In this document: in pieces, positions 25,707 through 36,000 of the stretch
Layout: each line of letters opens with the position of its first letter
How positions within the stretch are numbered: the first letter of the stretch is position 1
Assembly (NCBI RefSeq): GCF_021390545.1
Contig: NZ_JAJUWR010000006.1
Location: forward strand, 124,001-188,000
DNA: 64,000 bases
Reading direction: 5' to 3'
Source of the DNA: Algoriphagus sp. AGSA1
GTDB lineage: Bacteria; Bacteroidota; Bacteroidia; Cytophagales; Cyclobacteriaceae
Translations under genes and position numbers: made by a program
The notes under the pieces: model-generated
Seen by the model: the letters and a program-made list of their open reading frames with translations, nothing else
The model's database searches: none
Told to the model about the DNA's origin: nothing

Positions 25707-26723
25707 CTACGCCCCGATCAAATGCGCATATTTAATAAAGAGGGAATAATACCGGTCAAATGATTTGTATAATCGGCATTTAGCCTGTTCATCTGTGGTT
25801 TGGGACAATTTCACCGCCATGATTTTGGAACGGACATTGGCTCTAAGGCATTTAAAGTAATTGTACACCTTAGCACTGTCCCGAAGGCTAATAGTATCAA
25901 AGGATTTCTCATAAGTCGCTTCTAAAAGCATGGACAAATCACCTCTCCCCCAACTTTCCAAGTCCATGGTGAGAAAGGCAAAATCATACAACACATCGAT
26001 TTGCCTATACTCATCATTAAATTCCAGACAGTCAAAAATCACCGGAGGATTCCCGAGAAACACATTTTCGCAATGCAGATCTCCATGGAGGTCCCTTTTT
26101 AGTCCATAATCTATTCTTCTCTGAAAAACATGCTGGTTTCTTTCGAGAAAAACATTACTCTTATTTATCGCAAAACTGATTTCACTGCTGATGTCATCCT
26201 TTTTATATACCCCATCCAACAGATCGGGTACTGAAGCGATATCATTAAAGAGTTTTTTTGCCTTGAGCAGGTCAAATTTCTTATTTATTCTTGACGCAAG
26301 TAGGTGAAACCGTGCTATAATGTGCGCTAAATCCACAATGGAATTCTCACCGATTTCTCCTGATTCAATCTTCCTATCCATCCTTTTTTCATCATCCATT
26401 TTTCTCATGACCACAGCGTAATCAAGCGGCTTATTGCCTTTTCCGCCTATGATCCAATCCCCATCCTTCAAAAAGATTGGTTCTATCCCCAGATAGATAT
26501 CCGAATACCGGCTGTTTAACTGTATTTCCTTTTCACAATAAATTTTTCGAAGTGCTATTGTAGAAAAATCCACAAATGAAAATTTTACCGGCTTTTTGAC
26601 TTTAAAAGCATATAAATCAGAAAACACAATCCAAGAAATATGGGTTTCAACTAGTTGGCCATTTAGCAATTGCCCATGATAGCTTCCTTTATTACGAAAA
26701 TCCAAGACCTGTTCACCTGTCAT
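25707..26723 (-). CDS. Aminoglycoside phosphotransferase-like protein (COG2187)
   Basis: The 338-residue protein has a kinase-like (APH) fold. The N-terminus contains ETHISWIVFSDLYAFKVKKPVKF (the Lys of KVKKP is the likely ATP-phosphate ligand). The catalytic loop is RDLHGDLHCENVFL (H-G-D-x-H---N) and the metal Asp follows in VIFDCLEFND. The COG2187 family is usually fused to a P-loop kinase in one protein. Here the P-loop gene is separate and overlaps by 11 bases upstream. Substrate unknown. Confidence 0.8.
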   Translation of the reverse strand: MTGEQVLDFRNKGSYHGQLLNGQLVETHISWIVFSDLYAFKVKKPVKFSFVDFSTIALRKIYCEKEIQLNSRYSDIYLGIEPIFLKDGDWIIGGKGNKPLDYAVVMRKMDDEKRMDRKIESGEIGENSIVDLAHIIARFHLLASRINKKFDLLKAKKLFNDIASVPDLLDGVYKKDDISSEISFAINKSNVFLERNQHVFQRRIDYGLKRDLHGDLHCENVFLGNPPVIFDCLEFNDEYRQIDVLYDFAFLTMDLESWGRGDLSMLLEATYEKSFDTISLRDSAKVYNYFKCLRANVRSKIMAVKLSQTTDEQAKCRLYKSFDRYYSLFIKYAHLIGA

Positions 26724-27243
26724 TTCCTATCGTCAAATAATTGACAGTTTGGTTCAACATAGAATCAACATTGGAATCCGTGGAATAAAGGTGGAGAAAT
26801 GGGTGCAAAACCGGATCAAAATCCTCCTTTAGTCGGAGATAGGTATTATAGTCAGCCTCACTTAATTTTCTTTGCTTTTTCAACCTTTCCCTTACAGTTT
26901 CCTCATCGGCCTCTATCAGTAAAGTAATAACCGGAACATTTATTTTATCCGCCATTGCATAAAACAATCTCCTATAAAAATCGAGATGGAAAGTCGCATC
27001 AACAACAACTGATTTATGATTTTCAAGTAGAGTCTTTGTCTGATCACACAACTCCTTATAAACAGAGTTCTTATCCGCTTCAGAATATTTGCCTTTAAGC
27101 CCCATGTGTACACGGATTTTATCACTTTGTAGGTGCGTAGCCCCAATTTCATTTGCCAGCCTGGCCGCAAAATAGCTTTTCCCAGAGCCAGGAAGCCCCA
27201 TTACAATTACCAATAAACTGTTGGATCCCCATTTATTCTCCAT
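26713..27243 (-). CDS. P-loop (AAA) kinase, COG0645 type
   Basis: The 176-residue protein has Walker A GLPGSGKSYFAARLANE (residues 16-32), a LQSDKIR step and a SVVVDATFH Walker B-like strand. A lid-like RERLKKQRKLSEADYNTYLRL helix is followed by FDPVLHPFLHLYSTDS. It resembles predicted kinases of COG0645. Its stop overlaps the start of the COG2187 gene by 11 bases, so both are translationally coupled. In many bacteria the same two domains occur as one polypeptide, though usually in the opposite order. They probably act together. Confidence 0.82.
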   Translation of the reverse strand: MENKWGSNSLLVIVMGLPGSGKSYFAARLANEIGATHLQSDKIRVHMGLKGKYSEADKNSVYKELCDQTKTLLENHKSVVVDATFHLDFYRRLFYAMADKINVPVITLLIEADEETVRERLKKQRKLSEADYNTYLRLKEDFDPVLHPFLHLYSTDSNVDSMLNQTVNYLTIGNDR

Positions 27244-27499
27244 ATACCTCCTTTTTAGTTACTTAAAAATAAAGGTTATTGTCCTAACAACAACAGGACA
27301 TAAATCATAAATCCATAGTGATACATATTATAGAAGGTCTTTAAAATCAGTCCTACCTTCATTGCTGTAGAAACACCCTGACACAATCTCTGCTGCAGGA
27401 AGTTCAGGAAGATCATCAAGCAGCAGAATGTCAGCGCACAGGTGCCATATCAACTTCATTAAAAACAGCATGTAATCTGTAAAATTAAATTATCAAAAC

Positions 27500-27967
27500 A
27501 TGGAAAAATTGGAGAATAAAGTCCTGCTAAAAGAGGAGATACTTAGAGAATGCGTGATAAAGCAACAATCCCTAATCAATGACTTCAACGCGAGGCTGGA
27601 TGATATTAAGGACACTCAAAAACTGAATAGAGGGAACAATGATTATGGAGATTCAACAATTTCTGCATTTTCAGAACTTAACACACTTCGGGACGCTTTG
27701 GAATTTGCAAAAGAGGAAATGCGTGTTCTCACTTTTATTCGGCAAAATTTAAAAAGAATACATATTACCCCTGATTTGGGTGCTGTGGTAATAACAGATA
27801 AAGAAACCTTCTTTATATCAGTTAGTATTGAAGAATTTTTCGTCAACGGTACATGCTATTTTGGAATTTCAACCCATAGCCCTATATATAAGTCCATGCG
27901 GGGGAAAGTAGCTTTCGAAACATTTACGTATGGAGGATCAGACTACTTTATTAAGGAGATATTTTGA
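27500..27967 (+). CDS. GreA/GreB C-terminal domain-like protein
   Basis: The 155-residue protein has a long N-terminal helical region (KVLLKEEILRECVIKQQSLI ... LRDALEFAKEEMRVLTFIRQ) suggesting a coiled coil. The C-terminal beta domain has GAVVITDKETFFISVSIEEF and ISTHSPIYKSMRGKVAFETFTYGG, which parallels the GreA/GreB FKBP-like fold (ISPESPLGKALLGKKVGD). It may bind RNA polymerase or be an anti-Gre-like factor. The family assignment is moderate; the function is not established. Confidence 0.55.
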   Translation: MEKLENKVLLKEEILRECVIKQQSLINDFNARLDDIKDTQKLNRGNNDYGDSTISAFSELNTLRDALEFAKEEMRVLTFIRQNLKRIHITPDLGAVVITDKETFFISVSIEEFFVNGTCYFGISTHSPIYKSMRGKVAFETFTYGGSDYFIKEIF

Positions 27968-28034
27968 TGTAACTCGATTAATTCAATCATTACTCATGGA
28001 TCACAATACGTGATATTTGATAAATCGCATTGAT

Positions 28035-28205
28035 TAAAATAGATTCTAACGCGATAGATGTGGTGATTATAAAAAACAAAATAATTCTGAATGGTACAGT
28101 TAAGTCCCTTGCAGAAAAAAAGAAGTCGAAAGGGCGGCCTGGTCATCTCTAGGGATTACTTCAGTAGAAAATAACTTAAAAATAGAACCAATCTACCAAT
28201 CGGGA
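28035..28205 (+). pseudogene. BON (OsmY-type) domain fragment, frameshifted
   Basis: One frame gives DSNAIDVVIIKNKIILNGTV then KSLAE. After a run of seven A bases the sequence continues one frame over as KEVERAAWSSLGITSVENNL, the classic C-terminal half of a BON domain. One missing A would restore the frame. The second part reads without a stop into the permease that follows. Confidence 0.65.
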
Positions 28206-29201
28206 GTGTTTTTTTCATTTGCTTTAAACCCAGTGGCCAGTTGGTTGGAAAATAACCGGATACCCCGAGGTCTTTCCATAATCTTCAGCATTGCTTTAAT
28301 TACAATTCTTGTCATTGGGGTAGTGTATCTTTTTAGTAAACAAATGGCAGGCTTATTAAAGGACTTCCCAGAAATTACTTCGGCATTAAATAGCAGGCTG
28401 GAACAGTATCAAGATTACCTGAATCGTGAGTTTGGGCTTGGAATTGAATATGCGCAGGCTCTGGAAAACGTGGGGAGTATGGTTAATCCGGAAAAATTCA
28501 CGGGATTCGTGCTCACGACAGGTAAAACTTTGGCATTTATCGGAATTGTACCACTATATATTTTTCTTTTGATGTACTACAAAGATTTTTTCAACGAGTT
28601 TCTAACAAAATTGAACGAATCAAAAAACCAGAACTCCATATTGGAATGGTCTAAAGACTCTTCCCTATTGATTCAGGCTTATTTAACCGGAATTCTAAAG
28701 GTTACGGCAGTTGTTGCTGTTATGGCAGGGATATTTTTTTATGTAATAGGGGTAAAGTATTTCATATTGTTTGCATTGTTTGTGGCAGTAATGAACCTCA
28801 TTCCCTATATCGGGGTTTTGTTCAGCTCAATTGTTTCAATTTTATATGTTTTTTTGACTACTGATTCTATTATGCTTCCATTTCTTACCATGCTTGTATT
28901 ATGGGCGATTCAATTACTGGAAAACAACATCATTACCCCGGTGGTGGTAGGCGCTGAAGTGAAACTGAATGCTCTGGTGGTGTTGTTGGCGATTTTACTT
29001 GGAGGATGGATATGGGGCGTCTCAGGGATGGTTCTTTTTATCCCGATGCTGGGAATCCTTAAATTACAGCTGGAAAAATCAGAAAGACATAAAGCCTTAG
29101 CCTACCTGTTAGGAGATAAGATACCGGTAAGGGAGAAAAGGGAGAACCTATGGAAAATTGTTTTAAGAAAGATGAAAGGAAATGATCCCAAAGGCAACTA
29201 A
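28206..29201 (+). CDS. AI-2E family transporter (PerM/YdiK-like), N-terminally truncated
   Basis: The 331-residue membrane protein has about six visible hydrophobic helices. It has the family pattern: NPVASWLENNRIPRGLSIIFSI, a soluble loop with DFPEITSALNSRLEQYQ, GIVPLYIFLLMYYKDFF, and the C-terminal PVVVGAEVKLNALVVLLAILLGGWIWGVSGM. Full-length members begin with one or two extra helices before the SFALNPV segment. These are absent here, and the frame is instead continuous with BON-like sequence. The start at 28206 is a GTG. It may be a truncated or fused gene. Members export small molecules or act as Na+/H+ antiporters. Confidence 0.65.
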   Translation: MFFSFALNPVASWLENNRIPRGLSIIFSIALITILVIGVVYLFSKQMAGLLKDFPEITSALNSRLEQYQDYLNREFGLGIEYAQALENVGSMVNPEKFTGFVLTTGKTLAFIGIVPLYIFLLMYYKDFFNEFLTKLNESKNQNSILEWSKDSSLLIQAYLTGILKVTAVVAVMAGIFFYVIGVKYFILFALFVAVMNLIPYIGVLFSSIVSILYVFLTTDSIMLPFLTMLVLWAIQLLENNIITPVVVGAEVKLNALVVLLAILLGGWIWGVSGMVLFIPMLGILKLQLEKSERHKALAYLLGDKIPVREKRENLWKIVLRKMKGNDPKGN

Positions 29202-29446
29202 TGAAGATTATTATTTCCCGTTCGAGATTCCCAGTCCGAAAATAGACGGGCATGTGTCCTATAAAAACCAGGAACAGATGCAACACCGGTATATGGCGTT
29301 CACGGATTTGAGAAGATTTCGGGTCAGTTGATTATGATAGCTGAATAGAAGGATGAGATGTGTTTTATAGTCATAATTTTTATAGTCATTTTTTGTGTTG
29401 ATGTGAAACAAGCCTACTATATTTCATTAAATTATGAATGCTGGTT

Positions 29447-29476
29447 CAGTCACCGGAGTTTTCGCTCTGGTGACTG
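29447..29476. terminator. Strong hairpin between convergent genes
   Basis: CAGTCACCGGAG and CTCTGGTGACTG form a 12-bp stem (one mismatch) around TTTTCG. It lies between the permease (plus) and the GH2 gene (minus), 31 bases past the GH2 stop. There is no long U-tract on either side, so it may be a bidirectional terminator or an mRNA 3' stabiliser. Confidence 0.55.
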
Positions 29477-29506
29477 CAGCAATCAAATCAGTTAAAAGAG
29501 GTAGAA

Positions 29507-31372
29507 TTACTTTCTTTCAAGCTCAATTCCAACATCATACAGCTTTTGGTGAAGATCCTTCATCCAAGCCTCATCGAATTTCACGATCTTCCTGTCGTAG
29601 GTCATCAATCCGTTCGTCTCCACTTCCACATCAGTGGTTTGGGTATAGACAGCAGCTGAAAGCCCCGCCTTTATCAAAGTAACCATTGATGCCACCAGTT
29701 CGCCATACCGCTTGGACAGTGCGTCTTTATCCTCGAAGCTTTGATAACCCCAGTTGTCCTTTTCCTGCCAGGTATGGCCCTCTATCGGAAGACCTAGCCC
29801 ACCGAATTCCCCCAACACGATGATATTGTCTCCACCATAGAGTGCCGGATCGGGCATCACTGCCGCAGGGTAGTTGTGAAGATCCAAAATATCCCCAGTG
29901 ATACTAGCTCCTTGCATCTCGAAGTTGCCACCACTTGCGGAATTTACAAGTCTGCTCGGGTCATATGTCCGCGTCCATTCCGTGATTTCCCTTGTTTTAA
30001 ACTGTCCCCAGGCCTCATTGAAGGGGACCCAAACCACTATAGAGGGGAAATTGTAATTGGCGTCCATGATCGCTTTCCATTCTTTTTTATATATGGCCTC
30101 CGATTCCGCGGTCCTTTCCCGGTCTGTTCCCTTACCAATGATGCCCGGACGCTGCTCCCACTGATTGCCATGGTCGCCGTTAGGCATGTCCTGCCATACA
30201 AGAAGACCAAGACGGTCGCAGTGATAGTACCAGCGTGCAGGTTCTACTTTTACGTGTTTTCTTATCATGTTGAATCCCATCTCCTTTGTCTTCATTATAT
30301 CAAAGAGCAATGCCTCCTCATTCGGGGCAGTGTAAAGTCCGTCCGGCCACCAGCCTTGGTCTAGCGGGCCATATTGGAACAGATACTCACCGTTCAGCAG
30401 CATCCTTCGGATACCGTTTTCATCATATCCCATGCTGATTTCTCTAATGGCTGCGTAGCTCTCCACCACATCGATCACACGGTTTCCTGACAGTAGGCTG
30501 ATTTCCAGATCATATAGAAAAGGCGAATTCGGCGACCATTGTTTAGGGTTCTGAATCATAAGCTCCACACCACTCCCAGGTTTTCCGGTTTGTTGAGCTA
30601 CTAGCTCTCCGTTGGCGAACGCGGCCACTCTAATACCATCAGCTCTTTCGTCTTCCGAAACATCAATTTTTACTTTTATTGATCCTTTGGATAAGTCCGA
30701 CGAGTTTTTGATTCTTGTTATATGTGATTCCGGTACAGATTCCAACCAAACCGTTTGCCAGATGCCCGTCACGGGCGTGTACCAGATTCCCTTTGGGACA
30801 TTCACTTGCTTACCCCTTGGTTGTGGCCCATCATCGGAAGGATCCCAAACACGGACTTTGATTTCTTGCCTGTTTCCTTTGTTTAATGCACCACTTATAT
30901 CAAAATAAAATGGGTCATAGCCCCCCTGATGGATGCCCACCGATTTGCCGTTTACAAACACTTCAGCTTCCCAGTCCACAGCCCCGAAGTGTAGTAGCAC
31001 CTTGCCTTTCCTCTGTTTGCTTCCAAGATCAAAGGAACGGGAATACCATATTTCATTGTCCTTGCCTACCTTTTTGCCTACTCCCGAAAGAGAGGATTCT
31101 ACAGGAAAGGGGACAGTGATCTTGCCTTGAAAGATCTCAGTAACCGAATTTCCCTTTGCGAGGATTGCATAGTCCCACTGCCCATTAAGATTTATCCAGT
31201 TGTCCCGTTTCATCTGTGGTCTCGGATATTCCTGATGAGGGCTCATTTTATCCACCTCAGCTGACCAAGGGCTAGCAATTACAGGCTTTTGGATCTCCTC
31301 CTGGGCACTGACATTAAAACAAAAAAACAGCAAAAAACACAGGTTAACATACTTATTAAAACAAACTTTCAT
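29507..31372 (-). CDS. Glycoside hydrolase family 2 protein (beta-galactosidase/glucuronidase-like), secreted
   Basis: About 621 residues from the ATG of MKVCFNKYVNLCFLL, which starts a signal peptide ending NVSAQ. An N-terminal sugar-binding jelly-roll (NLNGQWDYAIL, LLHFGAVDWEAEVFVNGKSVG) precedes an immunoglobulin-like domain. The TIM barrel has the acid/base Glu in VPFNEAWGQF (near 453) and the probable nucleophile Glu in LGEFGGLGLP (near 521). It is the last gene of the utilisation locus. It probably removes a beta-linked galactose, mannose or uronic acid from a sulfated oligosaccharide; the sugar is not determined. Confidence 0.85.
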   Translation of the reverse strand: MKVCFNKYVNLCFLLFFCFNVSAQEEIQKPVIASPWSAEVDKMSPHQEYPRPQMKRDNWINLNGQWDYAILAKGNSVTEIFQGKITVPFPVESSLSGVGKKVGKDNEIWYSRSFDLGSKQRKGKVLLHFGAVDWEAEVFVNGKSVGIHQGGYDPFYFDISGALNKGNRQEIKVRVWDPSDDGPQPRGKQVNVPKGIWYTPVTGIWQTVWLESVPESHITRIKNSSDLSKGSIKVKIDVSEDERADGIRVAAFANGELVAQQTGKPGSGVELMIQNPKQWSPNSPFLYDLEISLLSGNRVIDVVESYAAIREISMGYDENGIRRMLLNGEYLFQYGPLDQGWWPDGLYTAPNEEALLFDIMKTKEMGFNMIRKHVKVEPARWYYHCDRLGLLVWQDMPNGDHGNQWEQRPGIIGKGTDRERTAESEAIYKKEWKAIMDANYNFPSIVVWVPFNEAWGQFKTREITEWTRTYDPSRLVNSASGGNFEMQGASITGDILDLHNYPAAVMPDPALYGGDNIIVLGEFGGLGLPIEGHTWQEKDNWGYQSFEDKDALSKRYGELVASMVTLIKAGLSAAVYTQTTDVEVETNGLMTYDRKIVKFDEAWMKDLHQKLYDVGIELERK

Positions 31373-31564
31373 TTTTTTAATTTTATAGTCGTGAATAATC
31401 TTCATTATCATGTGGAATGATTTTTATACAAAGTGATTCATTATTTTGTACAATAATTTTGAAAACAGTAATTGCTTTTCTCCGCAATAAGACATTACAA
31501 AAATCTCAATATCCTTAAATGAATTAGGATACAAATCCGTGACTGTGACTCTACATGTAAATAA

Positions 31565-33010
31565 TCAGTATCCATCATTTTGCACCAAAGCAGGATTGGA
31601 ATCTATTGCTCCAAGTGGTATTGGATACCTATTATGAAATGGCCTTGCGTTGGCGACCCCTCTGCTAATTGCCAAATCAATGAATTTCTCATGCCGGATG
31701 AGGTCTTCTCTTCGTAAACCTTCTGAGTAAAATTCCCATGCCCTTTCCTTTAATATATGAGCTCTTAATTCATCCTGGCCTGCAAAGTCTGACAATTGTA
31801 GATCCTCAAGTCCTGCACGTGTCCGGACCTGGTTGATTAAGTCCAAGGATATTTGATTCACCCCGTTCACTTCATTCAATGCCTCTGCCCTAGAGAGTAT
31901 AATATCGGCTAATCTTATCTCCGGAACATCATTTCCATGATTCTCTCCTTGAGCATTGGGATCAGGCCAATATCTAAATGATCTTGTATTATCCGGCTGG
32001 TCTCTGAGGTTTATACTGTTTCCCGCATTGTTTAGGTATGCTGTCAAAATGGGTTCTTTCCTCAAATCCAATTCTTCAAAAGAATCGTAAAAACTGTCTC
32101 TCAACCTGTATTGGGTTTGAGGATTGTTCCAGTTGGATTGCATTTCCAAGCCCTTTTCTGGCCAACTACGGAATCCGATTGGAAATGCAGCGGGCATATA
32201 GTTGTTGGCAAACATCTGAGGAATTGCAGCATTGACCATGATCATTTCTCTATTACCGTCATTTTCTACTTTCAGCATGTCCTCAAACACTGGAAATAGC
32301 TCATAATAATTAAGATTCATCAATTCTAGAGCTGTGTCGGCACATTTTTGCCACTGTTTGGTATTTAAATAAAATTTGGTCAACGTGCCTAACGCCATTC
32401 CATTTGTGGCACGACCATACGCTTCCTCACTTCCCGGATCAGGAAGAATAGGGATCGTTTCCAACAATTCTTGCTCAATAAAAGTTAAAAACTCCTCCTC
32501 GGTTGCACGTGGCAAAACCAGCTCATCAGATGAACTTAAGCGCAAGGGTGTAGGGCCGAACCAGTTGTAAAGCCTGTAATAATTGAAGGCCCTTAAAAAC
32601 CTAGCTTCTGATTTGAAAAGGTCAATCCGTTCCTGACTAATGGTCGCATTGTCAATATTCTCTAAAAGTACATTGGCATCTCTAATTGCCTGATAGGGTA
32701 TGTTATAATACATATTGAAAAGGCTGACAGATGGATCCCAGCTAAATGTCAGAAAATTGATTGCTATTCCATTTTCAAACCCACCAGTTTGATACGCTAT
32801 ATCCGTAGGATATTCCCCCATATTTATTCGCTGCCTATCGGCATTTTGGGTGAAGCCATAGCTGGAACCCAGCAAAGCGACAATTCCGTCTTCAGTTGTA
32901 AGATTATCCGGTGTGATTTGGGAAAACACCTTTTCTTCTAAAGCGTCTATACAGCTGAATACAAGTGGAGAACACAGGGCCATTAATAATATATATACTA
33001 GTTTTTTCAT
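31565..33010 (-). CDS. SusD/RagB family outer-membrane lipoprotein
   Basis: The 481-residue protein has a lipoprotein signal peptide with lipobox Cys at residue 20 (SPLVFSC). It has the SusD helix-rich core (YYNIPYQAIRDANVLLENID, SEARFLRAFNYYRLYNWFGPTPL) and the C-terminal RxGL ... ERAWEFYSEGLRREDLIRHEKF block. It sits on the cell surface and captures glycans for its SusC partner, whose gene ends 13 bases upstream in the same transcript. The binding specificity cannot be read from sequence. Confidence 0.93.
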   Translation of the reverse strand: MKKLVYILLMALCSPLVFSCIDALEEKVFSQITPDNLTTEDGIVALLGSSYGFTQNADRQRINMGEYPTDIAYQTGGFENGIAINFLTFSWDPSVSLFNMYYNIPYQAIRDANVLLENIDNATISQERIDLFKSEARFLRAFNYYRLYNWFGPTPLRLSSSDELVLPRATEEEFLTFIEQELLETIPILPDPGSEEAYGRATNGMALGTLTKFYLNTKQWQKCADTALELMNLNYYELFPVFEDMLKVENDGNREMIMVNAAIPQMFANNYMPAAFPIGFRSWPEKGLEMQSNWNNPQTQYRLRDSFYDSFEELDLRKEPILTAYLNNAGNSINLRDQPDNTRSFRYWPDPNAQGENHGNDVPEIRLADIILSRAEALNEVNGVNQISLDLINQVRTRAGLEDLQLSDFAGQDELRAHILKERAWEFYSEGLRREDLIRHEKFIDLAISRGVANARPFHNRYPIPLGAIDSNPALVQNDGY

Positions 33011-33023
33011 CGCTTTTTTAATT

Positions 33024-36000
33024 TTAAAATGTTACTGAAATCCCAGCCATAAAGGTTCTGGCAAGAGGGAAAGTATTAAAATCAATATTTGAGGTAGCAG
33101 AACCATTCGAATTGACAGCCGGGTCAATTCCGCTGTAATTGGTCCAGGTAACCAAATTTTCACCTGTAATGTAAAAATTCGCCGATTTCGCAATTCCTCC
33201 AAGGAGCGGCTTTTGCCATGTATAGTTAATTCTTACCGTTTTTAACCTCAAATAAGAAGCATCTTCAACTGTATAAGTATTAATCACTTTCCTTCCTTGG
33301 CCAAGCGGTGTGACAAAAGACGGGTACACTTCTGAAGGATTCTCGGGTGTCCATCTGTTCAGATAGGGTTCGGCAAATTTGTTTCGGCGGAGTTGGATTG
33401 GAAAATAGGTGTCGATCAGATTGTTGTTGAGCATTTCAATACCCTGCACACCATCGAAAAAGACATCAAGGGAAATATTTCTGACTCTGACAGAGTTTGA
33501 AATACCATAGGTCAAATCAGGAAAACTATTTCCTATAATTTCCCTATCGTCAGAATTAACAATTCCATCATTATTAATATCCCTATACTTTAGGTCCCCC
33601 GGACGGACATTATCAGTTGTGATGCTAAAATCATCATCAGTTTGCCATATCCCGTCTATGTGCCATCCGTAAAATGAGCGGAGAGGATACCCTTCCTTTA
33701 TTGTGAAAATCTGGTCTGTGAAGCCGGCATTACCGGTAATAATTTGAGAAATACCGCCCAAGTCAAGAACCTTGTTAGTTAGAGTAAACAAGGTGAGACT
33801 CGTACTCCATTCAAAGTTATCACGGCTTATATTTACGGATCTCAATTCTAAATCCAATCCACGATTCCGGATTTTTCCCACATTTGTAAGAACAGTCGAA
33901 AAACCTGTGGATCTGGGAACTGGCAGTGCAATAAGCATGTCAAAGGTGGTTTTTTCATAGTAATCCAAACCTCCGCTCAGCCTGCCCTCAAAAAATTCAA
34001 AATCCATTCCGATATCCCACTGCTCAGTAGTTTCCCATCTCAAATCAGGATTTGCCAGCCTTGCAGGATTAAGGGTAATAAACTGGACATCATCGAATAC
34101 CGCAGGTGCACCAGCCCCAAATGTATTCAAGGACTGGAAATTACTGATTTCTTGATTACCTGTTCTGCCCCAACTAGCCCGTAGTTTCAGTGAACTCAAC
34201 ACCTGCTGATCTTTCAAAAAGTCTTCGTCAGTAATTCTCCATGCAGCCGCAAGGGAGGGGAAGAATCCAAATTTGTTATTTTGCCCAAATCGACTCGAGC
34301 CATCGGCTCTGAAAGAGGAGGTGAACAAGTATTTACCCATATAGGAATAGTTAACCCTTCCCAAAAATGATATAAGTCTATTTTTAAACTTATTGCTGCC
34401 CATTTGATATGTCTCTCTATCACCTAGTCCTATATTGTCAGTCTTGGTGATATCATTGGAGAAGCCCGTGGCAGAATTGTTTGATCTCACAGTTGTAAAT
34501 TCCTGATCCATAAATCCTCCCAAAAGATTGATTGAGTGATTTTCCATTTTCTTCTGGTAAGAAGTAGTGAATTCTATTAGGTAATTGGTCTGAAGGCCAT
34601 TGGCAATTGTAGCAATTCCGCCCAAGGCTGCCCCCCGCTGTGACTGTCTATCCACATATACATCTCTGCGCTGGAATCTTGCGTCTCCCCCGATGTTCAA
34701 TTTCAATTTTAAGTCATCGTTTACGGCATACTCTCCGAAAAGTGTCCCAAACATTTGATAGGCATTGGAAAAATTTGTCGCACTGGCAGCGAGTGCCATA
34801 GGATTTTCGATTGTCAAAAAATCAGAACGCATATATCCGCCTGATTCGTTACGTAACGGTAGTGTTGGATCGAAGTTTATGGAGGTATATAACAGCCCAC
34901 CATTTTCATTAATCGCATACCCGGTGGGTGCGACTTGGTCATTCGTGTAGGCTAAATTTAGATTGGCTCCAAAAGTAAACCTTTCTGTTATCTTAGTGTT
35001 TAAGTTTAATCTGGTACTATATCTCTGAAATCGTGATCCAACGACTACCCCTTCCTGATTCTGATAATTTAAGGAAGCATAATATTTTGTCTTATCATTT
35101 CCCCCAGAAAATCCAATGTTATGGTTTTGGATGATAGCATTTTTTTTGAATATTAAATCCTGCCAATCGGTCCCTATTCCACCATTGGCAATTTCACCCA
35201 CTCTTTCTGACTCATTTCCACCACCTTCGTCAATGATGTCATTGACAACCTGACCATATTGAGGGCCTGTAAGCATTTGGAGTCTGTTCGCTGAATTTTG
35301 GATTCCAAAATAGGTATCGTATGTGAAGGAGCCTTTCCCGCTTTCTCCCTGCCTGGTTGTAATAAGTATTACACCGTTTGCCCCTCTGGCACCATAAATA
35401 GCAGTGGCAGAGGCGTCTTTTAAGATTTCTATAGATACAATATCGGAGGGATTCAATGTATTGAGCGGACTTCTTGGTGACCTAGTTGAGGGAACTCCTT
35501 GCCCTGAACCATCTATAGTTCCCTCATTAGCAATAGGCAATCCGTCAATGACAAACAAGGGATTTGTACCGGCATTAATGGAGCTGGCGCCCCTAATGCT
35601 AATGGCCAAGCCAGCCCCGGGATCGCCTGAGTTGGCAACTACTCTAGCTCCGGCAACCCTTCCCTGGATAAGCTGTTCCACAGTAGAGTTGGCACCTTGG
35701 TTGAAGTCTTTTGCGGTAATGGAAGAGACTGCCCCTGTTAAATCCGACTTTCTTACTGTGCCATAGCCGACTACAACGACTTCCTCCAGTTGACTGAAAT
35801 CTTGTAATAAATTGACATTTATTTCTGTCTGGTTTCCTATTGGGATTTCCTGTGTATGGTACCCAATAAAGCTAATTTGCAATATTGCGCCTTCTTTTAC
35901 GGTTAATGAGTAATTCCCGTCTATATCCGTAACAGTCCCATTAGATGTTCCTTTCTCAAGGATATTTACTCCGGGAATTCTGTAGTTCTCTTCCGAAGAG

